Positions 31,985 through 43,588 of a DNA stretch of 64,000 bases are shown piece after piece. Origin of the DNA: Ligula intestinalis. Its lineage: Eukaryota; Platyhelminthes; Cestoda; Diphyllobothriidea; Diphyllobothriidae. The translations under genes and the position numbers were made by a program. Under the pieces are notes generated by a model. It made no database searches. It worked only from the letters and a program-made list of their open reading frames with translations, and was not told where the DNA came from. The stretch is taken from contig JAYGXS010000004.1 of NCBI GenBank assembly GCA_036362985.1, positions 19,672,371-19,736,370 of the forward strand. Reading direction: 5' to 3'. Within the stretch, counting starts at the first letter, position 1. Every line of letters begins with the position of its first letter.

Positions 31985-33370
31985 GTCAGCACCTCATTGG
32001 TTGGGTCCTGCTCTCTTCCCTTTTACGTATCGTCTTCTGATTTTTTTCAATAATCTAAAGTAGATGGTCTCAGATCCACGCAAAATCTCATCCAGGGTAA
32101 GGCTGCGTGAATTTTCTTTTTGCGTTCTTGACTTTCCGGCCTCTATGCGGGTGCGTACGGTGGCAGCACAGTGATCTTGCCTACAGGAGATTGAAGCGTC
32201 TAAGTAGTGATTGTACTCGGCTCGCTACAATCACCAGATCGAATCCCGGTTTGCAGGTAAAATACAGAAAGTACCAGTAGGGCTAGTGTTGACTGCGTCC
32301 AGTTGTGCCTGAGAGTGTCTCTGTGTGGAAGGAAGATGACAGTCTCTTCTACGTGATTGTGGAGCGTGTTCAAGTGGACTGCGATTGGTGTGTTGCATTG
32401 CCAGAAGGGGATGTCAAGTATTGAGGTACCCGCTCCATTGACCGAAGGGTGACGCGTTCAAGTGGCCCTTGAGAAACCGTAACTAGTTTGACGCGCGTGT
32501 ATGCAAGTACATGTTGGTCAAGGGTCTTCAGGTCAGTGAGCCGGAGACGGCTGTCTGTGACGATGCTTGACTTTGGGGCAACGGACCTTGAAGGGGGGAC
32601 TGAAAAAGGAAGCCGGACAGCATTGTTAGCCTTCCGCTACAAGATCACTGAAATGAATTTGTGAAACGAGTGCCAGGCAGGCGAGGGTCACAGCACTTCA
32701 GTGATAATTAGGATAATTCTTACTGCCGCAAGCGAAGAAGTATCTGGAGCGGACGCTCGCAACATGTACTTCCAACGGCAAACGGCGTGGACGCATTTAC
32801 CGACGCTGCTTGATGCAGGCCACGCGGTTTTTGATAGGGCACGTGATAGGTGCCATGACAGAAGCCCCTGCTTTTTGTTCAGCTGTCAACTGAGGGACTT
32901 TCAAAGCCACCGCCTTTATCACGTCAGCTTTATTGTTTTGCGGACTGCGCTGCGAAGACGACTGCAGATCCCTTGCCTGCCTGTGCTCTTACTTCCTTGC
33001 CCCCTTGGCTTTCCTCGCGTGCGTCATTGTTCTGCCAGCTAATAGTCCGCAGGAAGTGCCCCTGAGGGATGCCCTTCCTACCTGTCTTTTTAACGATAAT
33101 TCCTTTCTGGCCACAAACTGGGCCGTTTATTTCCTCTTTCACCATCCCTCGGAGGTTGTCGGTGCCCGCAACTTTCAGGTCGTAGCGTTCCTCTGCAAAG
33201 CAGAGAGCCCATTTTCCAGCATATTCGGGTTTTGCTTTGCTGAAGTAGAAGTCTAAAAGCGCCTCCATTCCCCTGCTCTGATAAGTCGTTTTTGGATTTT
33301 GCTCGTAGCAGCCAATGCATGTGCCCTCCCCCACCCTTCCTTACCGTGCCTCACTTTCCTGTTTTGACAG
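31985..33370. other. Intron 4, with a tRNA-type SINE
   Basis: 1.4 kb. Contains a copy of SINE family Z at 32190-32600; otherwise nothing named. Confidence 0.6.
32190..32600 (+). repeat. SINE family Z, copy 1
   Basis: About 410 bp. The head has CTAAGTAGTGATTGTAC and a B-box-like AGATCGAATCCCGG (32237-32250). The body shares GGGCTAGTGTTGACTGCGTC and later blocks with the copies at 58505 and 61030. The tRNA-type pol III promoter is inferred from the B box only. Confidence 0.65.
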
Positions 33371-33494
33371 CTGATCTGGGCGACTTTCTGGAGGACACCT
33401 ACCTTGATCGGTCCTATCTAAACGGCCTCCGTCTCGTGCCCTCTCCGACTCCAGCCTTCCTGGACAAGGTGATGGAGTGTCATCGCAGTCTCGT
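33371..33494 (+). CDS. FARP: FARP/FRMD7-type gene, exon 5: FERM F2
   Basis: 124 nt, TTTTGACAG to CTCGT/GTGAGT, phase 1 in, phase 2 out. Encodes (A)DLGDFLEDTYLDRSYLNGL then PTPAFLDKVMECHRSL, matching the family seIGDfdE.ldr.yL......p.....l..kI.e.H...vG. Confidence 0.92.
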
Positions 33495-35811
33495 GTGAGT
33501 TGCTTACACTGAACCCCCCCCCGTCACTCGTTTAGCTCTCTCGTTCTCTCTCTCTCCACAAGTCAATAGAGTTCCACGCCGTCTAACCCCTTTTAGGCGA
33601 CTCCAGTAATAGGTGAATGCTCGCGTTACCGGCAAAGTGAAAAAGAGTGAGAATTGTCCTTTCTGGCTTGTGTGTTGCCACTTGTCAGTCAATCGTACCC
33701 CCCACCCCACCAAGTCATGCGCAACCCAAATTTTAGCCCGGATCACTTAGTCAGTAGGCACTTAGGTCAAACGTTGGGCTTCCTAAACCTTGCGTCCAAA
33801 CCCTGCCTACCGTGATTGAGGATACCCAAATCCAGCCGGGGACGGCATTCAGAGGCATATTGTGCTTTCAGGACAGAGTGCGGGTTATCACCCAGCGACA
33901 AAAAGGCAACAATGGGGAATTGTCATGAGTCGGCAATGATAAGAGAGACTGAAATGGCCCCATCTGACATCGTTTGTCAATCAAGGACTCAGGTGCGGCT
34001 CAATAATGACAGCAAATAGGCCAGACATAGTCATTCTGTCGCTTTTGTCTTTGATAAAGCCTCATGATTGTTGGGCGCTACCTCTGCACAGATACCATCG
34101 CTGAACATCTCTAGGATTAGGTAATCACGATGACTGCCGGATGGTACACAGACGGAAAATCTTCGAAAGATATCTATAAGCCCTGTGATATTTATACTAT
34201 CTCCACCGAAATGCCCTAGACCCTTACTGAAACCGAGAAATAGGATTTCAAGCACCCAAACTTTACTTTATCAGCTTTAAAATAATTATAGGAGCGATAT
34301 GCAGTCTCAGATACCTACCCACCCAGTCCCTTGCTGAAATCCAACTTCTTGCTGACAATCTACTGCAGTTAACCTTGAAATAAAATCGCTTACTGCTTAG
34401 TTGTGCTTTTTGTCAAGTACTTTTTTCAGGAAGAATTAACAAAGAGTTCACTTTTTCACTTCGTCATCTTCGGTCGTAAACAGTACATGGTTCTTTTGGG
34501 CAAGGATTCCAGCAGGCGGATACAGAAGTCACACTTGCAGAAACCCCCCCGATTCGTTCATGTCTGCCCCTAGTAGAAGTCATTAAGTTGGCTGACCAAT
34601 TTCGACAGCGTTAACTTAGAAGGTCGGTGCGCCCTAGGAGGCGTGATCTTGAGTCAATCCGCACACCTCCGCTCAGTCGTACATCGATAATTTGCACCAT
34701 ATCAGTGGTCTGAATTGAATCCAGGTGTATGCTTGAGCAGACGTTCGCTTTCGCGCTCCATCTCTGTCATCCACTCGCTGATGATCGCCTTCAGTTTCTA
34801 CAGTTTACTTCACTCGATCATCAATTGCTGGGACGGACCCATCTCCCAGTCACCGCCCATGGACTCGCCGTCAGAGTGTTTTTGTGTTTTGCGCTTTCCA
34901 GGTTTCGGCAAAAGTAGTTAACCTAGTGCACCTCATATACGCCTAGTCCCGGCATTTGTCCTACGAAAACGGACGTTTTAAGGGTCCTGGAAGTGGGGCA
35001 ATAAGATAGGCAATGAAGGAATTTTTTCGAAGTAAGTGGAACACTATAGTTCAATTCGTTTCCCTTTGGCCGCTGGGAGTAAGTTGTTCCGCATGTAAAT
35101 TGAATGTGTGCGCGGCGCTTTGCGCCGCGGACTATACTAATCTAACTCCAGAACGGTAAGTTGAATTAGACGACCTCCTAACCGCCGTTTCTGTTTTTTT
35201 CGGGAATTTCAAGAAACCTGCAATTTTTATAATCAGGTTTTTCTGCAATACGTTAAAAGAAAATACAGATTAGGGAAAATCTACAGATATAAATCAAATG
35301 CCGTAAGATTCGGGGTCCAGATATGTTATCGCGTTCATCATCTCAGCCGCCCCCTCTTCTTCTTCCTTACCTTTGGGAGATGATGATGAACGAGGTATAA
35401 ATCAACACCAATGCTAACTACAGTACAATAAAAGTGCATACAGCAGTTATTAAGGTTTATTCCACTGCCTATCCTAATTCCACCCCCACAAAAACCCTAT
35501 AACCACAGTTTCCGTAAGACAAAAATCCGGAACTAGGGGTATATTAGGTGAACTACTTAAACTACTGTTGCCCAGGTTTCTACTATCCTACAGAGGATGA
35601 AGATGCGCATGCATTCAAATTCCTTTTGATTAAATTTTTTACTCTTCCTTTCCTCGATCAACACAAACAAAAAGAAGACCACTCTGCCCATCCAGGAGTT
35701 CTTCCTCTGAGCATGGATTCTGACTCGGTTTGACCGGTTGGAATTTTCACAAAAGACTTTAAAAAAGGCACCTTTCCTAACTCACTTTTACCCTTTTTAC
35801 TTTTGATTTAG
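33495..35811. other. Intron 5
   Basis: 2.3 kb. No repeat family or gene recognised. Confidence 0.6.
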
Positions 35812-35899
35812 TGGTCAGAGTCCTGAAGAGGCGGACATCAGTCTCCTGGACACGGTTCGGAAGGTAGAAATGTACGGCGTACGGTTGCGTCCAGTAAAG
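35812..35899 (+). CDS. FARP: FARP/FRMD7-type gene, exon 6: F2/F3 junction, GC donor
   Basis: 88 nt starting after TGATTTAG, phase 2 in, phase 0 out. Encodes (V)GQSPEEADISLLDTVRKV then EMYGVRLRPVK, the family GqtPaEaD...Le.arkLEMYGirlh..kD block. The only donor giving the right frame into exon 7 is AAAG/GCAAGT, a textbook GC donor. The nearby GT at 35904 would shift the frame. Confidence 0.92.
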
Positions 35900-37769
35900 G
35901 CAAGTCATGTTCTGCCGTTGTCATTTCGTGTTTTTGGTTTGGGGACAGTACTGCCCTGATCACAGCTCAAAGTGCTGACACGTCGTCTATCAAAATTGAT
36001 GTGGAGCCTCACTGTCCCCGGGGCGTCTAAGCGATTTGCGCATGAGTTGGTTTCCAATAAAGTAGACTTGCGAGAGGCATCTACCCCAGTCTTTCATCTA
36101 CTTCAACCACCATACTCAAAGTCATTAGCTTCTGTTATATTTTATATATCTTATTCAGCAATGCCGTTTTAAAGTAATTTTTTTCGGATTTACGACTATC
36201 ACAGATTAGCGGCTTGTTACGAGTGTAACTTAACACCCTTTCTTTGTTATGCATTTCTTTGCCCCCTCCCCCGTCCCGATAACAATCAACCGTGCAGTAC
36301 CGCTTCTCTTGCATCCTGTCATGTCCTTTATAGTCTTCTTGTCTTGGTTCTTATGAGGACACATTTGTCTATACTTGCTCTTTTCTCCCTAACAGCGGTC
36401 GTTGTTACGGTGCATCCAAAGGTATTGCGTTTGCTTTGCTGTGCGCTTTTTTGCTCGCAACGCGTAAAGACCCTCCCCCCCTTTGCCAAACAATTCTCCC
36501 GCTTTAATTAGCCTTTGCTGACACTCAAAAAACCCCCACAGGCACTTGATAAATACCGTTTTACCGGCAGATATTTGCAGAATTATTTGTCATGTGTCCG
36601 ACCCTATACAGTGGGTACATGTCAGTCTAAATTGGAGGCTCAGAGAAAGCTGGCTCCCATGTTGGCGCGTTGTCCAAACTCTATCGGCTGCATATTTTGG
36701 TGAAAATCTACACCACACTTGTGTTTTATTGGACTCTCAAAGATCGCACCTCCCAGCCGCTTTGTTTGGGGCAAGTTCGCATGTAACATGTGTGCATAGC
36801 CACTCTCAAATGCGAATGCTCCGCATACAGTGCCACGCTCTGGGTATTAGTATCTGTGTCGTGGGAGCTTCCTGTGCCTCCATAAAGTGACGCGATAAAA
36901 GCCCTGCAACCGGCTGAAAATGCCTCCTCATAATGGATGCGCTGAAACCCCTAGCTTTTAAAGTCATCTTGGTCCCAAACTCCATCACCTGAGACGGTTC
37001 CTGGACCTCTCACCTTCTATAATCCCATCTTACCGTGGTTATGCTCGATGCTATACACCAAAAAGTACCCTAGATTTCGGCCTAGTAATGCGGAGTGTGC
37101 TACATTTGAAGACAGTGCTGTTACTTTTTGAGGTAAGCAGTAGCATCTTAACCGAAGCGTGTCACATACCTCCATTTTATTGCTAACACCGCTTCTGCTT
37201 CTAGGCGGGTTAAAACACTCAGCTTTTAACCCAATAACAAGTAAATCTCTTTTTTCACCTTTTATCTCCGGTCCCTGCTTCTAACCCACTTGTCCCTGCG
37301 ATATTTACCCGCCCTGATTTTATAAAATAGCCACTCTCTCTCGCCATGCCCTAGTGGTCATTCATGCCGGAAGGGCGATTAGCTAGTCGTTCAACGGTGT
37401 TAGCGGCTGCTCTCTACTTTTGAGCCTTACATGTTTGACACTGGGACGTTTGCGCGTGCCCTAGGGCCCAGACGCCTTTGATAGCCTGTTCACAATCTCA
37501 AGCATCTAAGCCCAAGAAGTTGATTGCCTAGTCGGCTGAGGGGGAAACTTGTCGGAATCCGACGTCACTGCAGCATCGTTAAGTGCTTATAAAAGAGTAC
37601 ATAAACCATCTTTTAGAGGTCTCATAGGAGTCCGCATCTGTACTTCTAAACAACAGAAATGTGTAATAGGCGACTGAGGTCTTGGTACCGAATGTTCCAA
37701 GCTGCTATCGGCAGGGAGCTCCTAAAAGAAGGGCACACGCGCCTTGGTTGGTTGGTAGCCCATGTTGGA

Positions 37770-40551
37770 TCAGGGGTTCCCGCCGGAGTCCAAACTGGGT
37801 GCAGTTGTGAGGCGGAGAAAAGCCGCGACCTCGGCCGGCTTGAGCCAAAGGTCCTCGGGGGTGAGTTGGGCGCCTGGCCGGGAACTGCAGCCGAAGAGGT
37901 AACGGCAGTCATGCGGCGAAACTCCGCAGTCGGGTCTAGAAGGGTCCAGCCGGTGTTGGTACTGGCGAAGGAGCATGCAGTGGCCGCTGCGAAGCTGCGC
38001 CAGGGTATAACGAGTCAGCCGGGGGAGATGACGTTCCGAGGTGGCAATCGGAGGTGGATAGCCACCCAGGAGGACCAGGGAATGGTAGCTGGATATTGCG
38101 TCCACAACTGCTCTCTGGTGAAGGCGCTGGTAGCCTGTCTTGATGGCGGAGCCATCAACGGGTAGGTCTGAGAGAGAAGAGGCGACAGCTGCCTTGTGGA
38201 GACCTTGGATAGACGTCCGAACGTTACGGCTTGGCTCGGGAGCGTTGCAACGATGCTGGTTCGGATGGCCAGGTTGTGAACAGGTCCACCAGAACTGCTG
38301 GCCGAGGAGTTTTTTGTGTGCGGCGACCGGCAGAACAGAAACCTCCGCATAAAGGTGATCGATGGGGGACATTTTATAGCGTCCCGTGATCGTGCGGAGG
38401 GCACCATTTTGTGCTGACTGAAGGCGGCGGAGGTTGGAGGAGCTGATTGTGAGGGACCAGATTGATGCCGCATAGGTGAGATGCGGCTTGGCCATTGCAT
38501 TGAATGTGGTCGTCAGCAACTCTTTCGCGCAACCCCAGGAAGTGCCCGCGAGACCCTTGAGGACCTTTGTGCACCTGCTCACTTTGCTCGCGACATCCCT
38601 CGCATGGTCTGCGAACGTGAAGAGCGAATCTAAACGGACACCGAGGAGCTTGGGCTTTCGGACCAGCAGTAAAGCCTCACCGTTGACGATGATATCCGGG
38701 TGGCGATTGAACTCCTTCGGATCCAGCGTGAAAACAGTGATGGATGACTTGGCAGCCGAGATCGACATCCCGCGCTGAGTGAGGTAGTCCACAATGTTAG
38801 GCATGAATTCCGAGAGGACCTGTGCAGCCTGATCAATGTTATGGTGCTGGCGGAAGATGGTGCCACCATCCGCGTATGATACCACTTTGGCGGGTGCCGG
38901 AGGGAGTGGGAGTTCCCGCATGTAAATGTTGAACAGCGTCGGGCTGAGCACAGAACCTTGAGGAACACTGCAGGTCTGCTTACGGGGCTTGGAGAGAGTG
39001 CCGCGAAAAAGGACACGATCTTGGCGGCCACGGATGTAAGCCGCCAACCATCGGACCAGGCCAGTCGAGACGTTCAGGGAGACCAAGTCCTGCAGGAGCT
39101 GATCGTGGTGGACGCAGTCAAAGGCTCGTGACAGGTCAATTGAGAGAGCCATGGTCCGCGAAGCGGGCTTCTGTTGATTGAAACCCTCGAGGATGGCGTC
39201 GCTGAGCTCGAAAAGAGCCGTTGTTGTGCCACGACCCGACCTGAAACCATGTTGGTGGTTGGACAGATCCGCTGCAGACGTCAGAATTGGAAGGAGAAGT
39301 CATTGCAAAATTTTCGCAAGTGGACTGAGGAGGGCAATTGGGCGATAGGACGTCGCTTGACTGGGGTCCTTGCCAGCTTTGACCAGGGGAATGATGGTGG
39401 ACTGCCACCAGCAATCGGGAATGATTGAACTGGCCAGCGAAAGATTGAAAATGGCTGCCAGTTAGGCAGCCACCTTGGGGCCGATATGGCGCAAATGAAT
39501 AGGAGCCAGGCCATCCGGTCCTAAGGCTTTCGAGACTTTCGTTTTCCTGACGGCGGTAAGGATGGCATCGGCCGAGAAGGAAATGTCCGGAGGCGGGGCC
39601 TTATGGAAAAGGCGAAGGAGGGTGCGCTGGCTTTTGGGACTGGGAGCCGAGCGGGGCGAGAACAACTTGTTCATCTTCGCGGCGATCAGGCGAGCTGGAG
39701 GCGCCGTTGGTCGGGAGCCGCGTTTGACTGTTCTTGTTGAGAACGGCAAAGGGGGCGTGTTCTATTTCATCAGCCAGAGCTTCTCCTCGGGGGTCGGCTG
39801 CCAAGTTAGAGCACCATAGGTCATGGTGAGCGTTGAAGTCACCTAGCACCAGACTGTCTCCCGAAGGTAAGTAGGGAGCGATAAAGGCGGTGAAACCGGG
39901 AAAACAACTGGAAGTTGGAGGGATGTACACGTTCACGACAGTTAGCGGCGCTGGGCCAATGTCAAGGGAAATCGCCAGTACTTCCGTGGGATCGGCTCCA
40001 AGCAGGGGAAGCTAGTGATAGGCAATGGATTTGTCCACCAGGAAGGCCAAACCTCCGCCTTTGTTGCGGCCGCGGTCGCGACGGACAATCGTGCAATCGG
40101 CACAGGAAGGGACCTTAGTGGAGTTAGACCACTTTGTCTCTTGGATAGCCGCCACAGCTATGCTGTGCGAACGCACGAAGGCCAGGAGCTGGTCAAGCTT
40201 GGTAAGTAGGCCGTTGGCGTTGAGCTGGAGGATCTTTAGACCAGGTGGTGAGGCAAGGTCGGGGACCAGAGGCTTTGGGTTCAGGACCGGGCGGGCTGGA
40301 GGCATGGAGATCGGTGGGGGCACGGGACAGCTGGGACACGCGAAGGCGGGCGACCAATCGGCAGCCGTTGCGAGGCCACTGCAGCGGAGATGGCACCAAC
40401 CATTGCAGGAGCCGCAACGTACAGACCAGTCGTGGCTGCCCAGGCGGTCTCGGCAGAACGAGCAGTACCAGAAAGGTCCAGAGTTGGCCTCAATACCGGC
40501 GGCAAGGAAGAGGAGTCGGAGCAGCGCGGCCGGGAGGGGCTGTTCCGTCAT
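37770..40551 (-). pseudogene. Ingi/I-like LINE polyprotein: PHD finger, endonuclease, RT
   Basis: From ATG 40551: a hydrophobic start ending GIEANSGP (2A-like), a C4HC3 zinc finger (C30-C33, C46-C49, H54-C57, C72-C75), then the endonuclease (ILQLNANGLLTKLDQLLAF, QETKW, GGGLAFLVD, NVYIPPTS, LVLGDFNAHHDLW). RT begins near 39749 (GPDGLAPIHL, YRPIALL, NHQHGFRSGRGTT) and runs to 37770 (MALSIDLSRAFDCVHHDQLL, SVPQGSVLSPTLFNIYM). The catalytic box reads YADG, not YADD. The end has LAQLRSGHCMLL and C..C..H/C-like DCGVSPHDCRYLFGC. Stops at 40012, 39462 and about 39315, plus frame changes, make it inactive. Group placement is by motif. Confidence 0.85.
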
Positions 40552-40607
40552 CAAAAACACGGGTTGGGCTGAGGGGGGGGGTTGATCAAACGTAGGGAGA
40601 TGGGTGT

Positions 40608-40673
40608 AGCAGATCTTGGCCGCCGGGAGGGCGGGTGGGAACGCCGTCGAAGAAGCGTCTGCTGTGGTTTCCC
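40608..40673 (-). ncRNA. HDV-like ribozyme candidate, parent LINE
   Basis: Same layout as in the SINE copies but decayed. 5' GGGAAAC has one extra A relative to the GUUCCC partner, P2 has one mismatch (AGCAGAC/AUCUGCU), P3 is GCU/GGC, P4 CCGCC/GGCGG is perfect, and J4/2 is CCAAG. It begins at the target-duplicate boundary. Confidence 0.55.
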
Positions 40674-40856
40674 ACACGCCTTGGTAGAAACCCTTCGCGA
40701 AGAGCTGGAAAATCGGTAAAAACAAAGTAATGCCTTTGCAGCCCGTAAACTATGGGTTATTAAAGAACCTTAGAAAAGTAGGAGACTCGACCGCTGAAAC
40801 CAGATTTTGTTTTAGTCCGACGCTGCTGATTTACCCTCGAATTCATCCTCAGAGGC

Positions 40857-41086
40857 TGGCTGGCTAGTAGCCCTTTTTGGATCAGGAGCCCCGCCGGCTA
40901 GGCCTCAAATCCGGCGGCCAGGAGGAGGAGTCGGAGCAGCATGGTCGGGAGGGACTGCTCCGTTGTCAAAAACAGAGATGTAGAGGAGAGGAGATAGATC
41001 CGGCGTAGGGAGGTTTGGTGTAGCAGACCTTGGCCGCCCTGAGGGTGGGTGAAAACGCGGTCAAAGACGCGTCTGCTGTGGTTCCC
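40857..41086 (-). mobile_element. SINE-like derivative, copy 2
   Basis: 230 bp flanked by a perfect 12-bp duplicate ATCCTCAGAGGC (40845-40856 and 41087-41098). Same structure as copy 1. It lies 184 bp from its parent LINE in the same orientation. Confidence 0.92.
41022..41086 (-). ncRNA. HDV-like ribozyme candidate, SINE copy 2
   Basis: P1 GGGAAC with GUUUUC keeps pairing through two G-U pairs. P2 AGCAGAC/GUCUGCU is perfect, P3 GCG/CGC perfect, P4 CCACC/GGCGG has one mismatch, and J4/2 is CCAAG. Confidence 0.65.
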
Positions 41087-41947
41087 ATCCTCAGAGGCGC
41101 TAACCCATAGCGGTATCGGACACAGGAAAATGCAGTGGTTGTACAATCACCTACTGAAGTCAGCAGGTTTGACAATCATCACAAATGACATCGTGTTTGC
41201 CGTGAGGCTTATTTGATCGTCTGAATTCTACTCGCTAATGACTATTTGACTTATCATTACGATTTTGGGACTCAACGTACGCCCACTTAATTTGCATATA
41301 ACTGTTTTCTCTGCCCGGGCAAAAGTCTGAGCACTGGATAAGGGGAGAGATCGCTGGCTTTTTTAGCGGGCTTCCGGCCCAGTAGCCAATGACTCACCCA
41401 ACTATCGCCTTTTGCGAGGAGTTATATCCTAACGCATCGGAATGTGTTTCCGCAGCTTGAAAGTGAGGATTATTTGTCTTGACTGCTGATGCCTGGTCGG
41501 CCATTTCCCTGCGGAGTAATCCTCCTGAACGGTCAAGTGGACAGTATGTTTGCTCTAAAGCCCAGCACCTCCGCTTCATTTGTCTCCTAAAATACGCAAA
41601 TTGAAATTTATTGGCAACGAGAGATGATATCAGAAAAGCCTAGGGCGGCTTAACTGGCTATCAGCCAGATTGATCTCAGCACCGAACGGGCAAACATGAG
41701 ATTATGATCGCAGATCCAGCTAGCTACCGACATTAGTGCTCCAGCAGTTAGGTTAGCGACTAGCGTTCTGCCGGCAATACCCCAAGTCGCCTGGTCGGGA
41801 CGTTGACCCAGTGGAGCTGTCTATAGGAAGACGCATGGATAGCTCATTAACTGACCAAGTCAAATAATCCAGGAATGACTATTCCGGTCTTTGCGATCGT
41901 AATTGTTTCGTATGAACTGAAAGGCAGGCATCCCAAGAAATGTAATT

Positions 41948-42096
41948 TCAAGGAACGGCATCCTTTGGGAAAATGAGTAATTTTATTTACTGTTCTTTGC
42001 AAATTTCTCTCAAGTCTGACGACGACCCGGGAATCCAGTGTCGAAAATTTACTGAATAAAATTGCTCATTTTCCCAAAGGATGCCTTTCCTTGCAA
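41948..42096. repeat. Foldback repeat, ~40-bp arms
   Basis: Arms at 41948-41989 and 42054-42096 share GGCATCCTTTGGGAAAATGA inverted, with about four mismatches overall, around a 64-bp spacer. A MITE or hairpin-forming element; no target duplicate was identified. Confidence 0.8.
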
Positions 42097-42920
42097 TTCC
42101 GGTCTTTCTCGTGTTTATATGTAGCAATTTTTGGATTCTTCATCGAGCGAGGCCACCACCACCTAAGAGACCTGCGATCAGGCCAGGATGCCACTCCCAT
42201 GTGACTTTCGGGCATATTCGGTCCTAATACACAAAGTGTACCAACCGGTCCTTTTGCGTGGGAGATGCTTAAACGCCCCCCTCCCTCCCCCTGCCCCCGA
42301 CAGCACATGGGACCTGGAATCGTCCGTAATGCAGATGACTGCGCTAAATTGCAGGTAAAATTAGGGCCAGCCTTAAGATGAGGTCAGAGTTAAGGACAGA
42401 GTTACGCTGCTGGTTAGTGTGTACAGTTATGACACAAGAATGTGCATCCCCCGCGCCAGGCCACTCCTGTTACGTGTTGTGGGCGTTTCTGTTACCGTGT
42501 CCTGGCGCGCCGGGGAGGAGCACTTTTGACCTACTTTTAAGGAGTCAAGTTTGGCGAATGTACGTTTTCGATTACTCATCATCAGACCATTACAGTAATA
42601 TGAAGGAGGGCAGAGTAACAAAAATGTAAGCATTCAATCAATCGTAATTAAGTGGGCGAAGTGTTGAGAGATTAGGAAGTCAGATTCTAGTCATGTCAAG
42701 GCGTCAGCGAAGGGGGAATTGGGGAGAGGCAAGGCGTCCGATAAATAGTTCATGTCATTGCGGTCTTGCGACGTAGTAGGGATGGTGAAGAATCGAAAAC
42801 TTGAACGCTTACATGGATACCATCGCTGACCTAAGTTTGTCGATTGCATACACCTTTTGATGAGTCCGTTTTCTGTCACCAGCAACAGACGCAACTCCCA
42901 CACGCCCCTTGTAGCTTTTG

Positions 42921-43164
42921 TTGGCTGGCTGGCTGGCTAGTAGCTCATGTTGGATCCGAAACCCCACCGGGTGGGCCTCAATCCCGGCGGCGAGGAGGAG
43001 GAGGAGTCGGCGGAGCAGCATGATCGGGAGGGGCTGCCCCATCATCAAAAACACAGATGGAGAGGAAGGAAGATAGATCCACCCTAGGGAGGGTTGGTGT
43101 AGCAGACCTTAGTCGCCGTGATGGCGGGTGGGAACGCGACGGAGACGCGTCTGCGGTGGTTCTC
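42921..43164 (-). mobile_element. SINE-like derivative, copy 3
   Basis: 244 bp flanked by TTGTAGCTTTTG (42909-42920) and TTGTCGTTTTTG (43165-43176), 10 of 12 identical. The 3' tail has four GGCT units (plus strand). Same family as the copies at 31426, 40857 and 53026. Confidence 0.9.
43101..43164 (-). ncRNA. HDV-like ribozyme candidate, SINE copy 3
   Basis: 5' GAGAAC with GUUCCC has one mismatch. P2 CGCAGAC/GUCUGCU lacks the outer pair, P3 GCG/CGC is intact, P4 CCGCC/GGCG(A) is mostly intact, and J4/2 is CUAAG. Confidence 0.5.
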
Positions 43165-43432
43165 TTGTCGTTTTTGCCTCCTTCACTGGCTGCTTGGTCG
43201 TATAGATAAGTTGGCAGTTTCAGGTCCTGGAGAGTAGTCAGATGGGACTGCCCGAGGTATACGGTAGTTGTTTAACTTTCTTTCTGATAGCTGTGTTACT
43301 GTCCGGTTTGTAACCTCTTTTTGCCCCTCCCTGTAAGCTTTATGTGATGTTCCAAGAAGAGTTTTGCTCACGCGGAGGAGCACATTTGCTGCATTCTTTT
43401 AAAAACGTCTCTGTCCTGCTTCTCTCTCGCAG

Positions 43433-43588
43433 GGATCAGACGGCATGTCCCTGTCTTTGGCTGTCTCCCACGCCGGCCTCCTGGTCTTTCATGAGACTTC
43501 CAAAGTCAATACCTTCTCGTGGGCGCGCATACGAAAGCTGAGTTTCAAGCGGAAAAAGTTCTTCATCAAGCTCCACCCTGAAGGCTAT
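43433..43588 (+). CDS. FARP: FARP/FRMD7-type gene, exon 7: FERM F3
   Basis: 156 nt, 52 codons, phase 0 at both ends, TCTCGCAG to TAT/GTAAGT. Encodes [20 protein letters not shown] then [20 protein letters not shown] and KLHPEGY. The string [23 protein letters not shown] is characteristic of FARP1/FARP2 and FRMD7 F3 lobes (PH/PTB-like), and separates them from band 4.1 proteins. Confidence 0.95.

Larger units (their letters stand above)
37748..40673 (-). mobile_element. Ingi/I-like LINE, internally deleted, antisense in intron 6
   Basis: About 2.9 kb, bounded by direct repeats CACACGCGCCTTGG (37734-37747) and CACACGCCTTGG (40673-40684), so both ends are present. 5' leader with ribozyme-like fold, then a frame with PHD-type zinc finger, APE endonuclease, RT and a C-terminal Cys/His region. 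The endonuclease loses its SDH end and the RT start follows directly, so an internal piece is missing. Several stops and frameshifts. The 3' end is a short (CCAA)n tail. Parent family of the four short copies. Confidence 0.9.
35900..43432. other. Intron 6 (GC-AG, 7.5 kb), with LINE, two SINEs, foldback
   Basis: Bounded by GCAAGT and CTCGCAG. It holds the antisense Ingi/I-like LINE (37748-40673), SINE copies 2 and 3, and a foldback repeat (41948-42096). 35900-37730 has nothing recognised. Confidence 0.75.
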
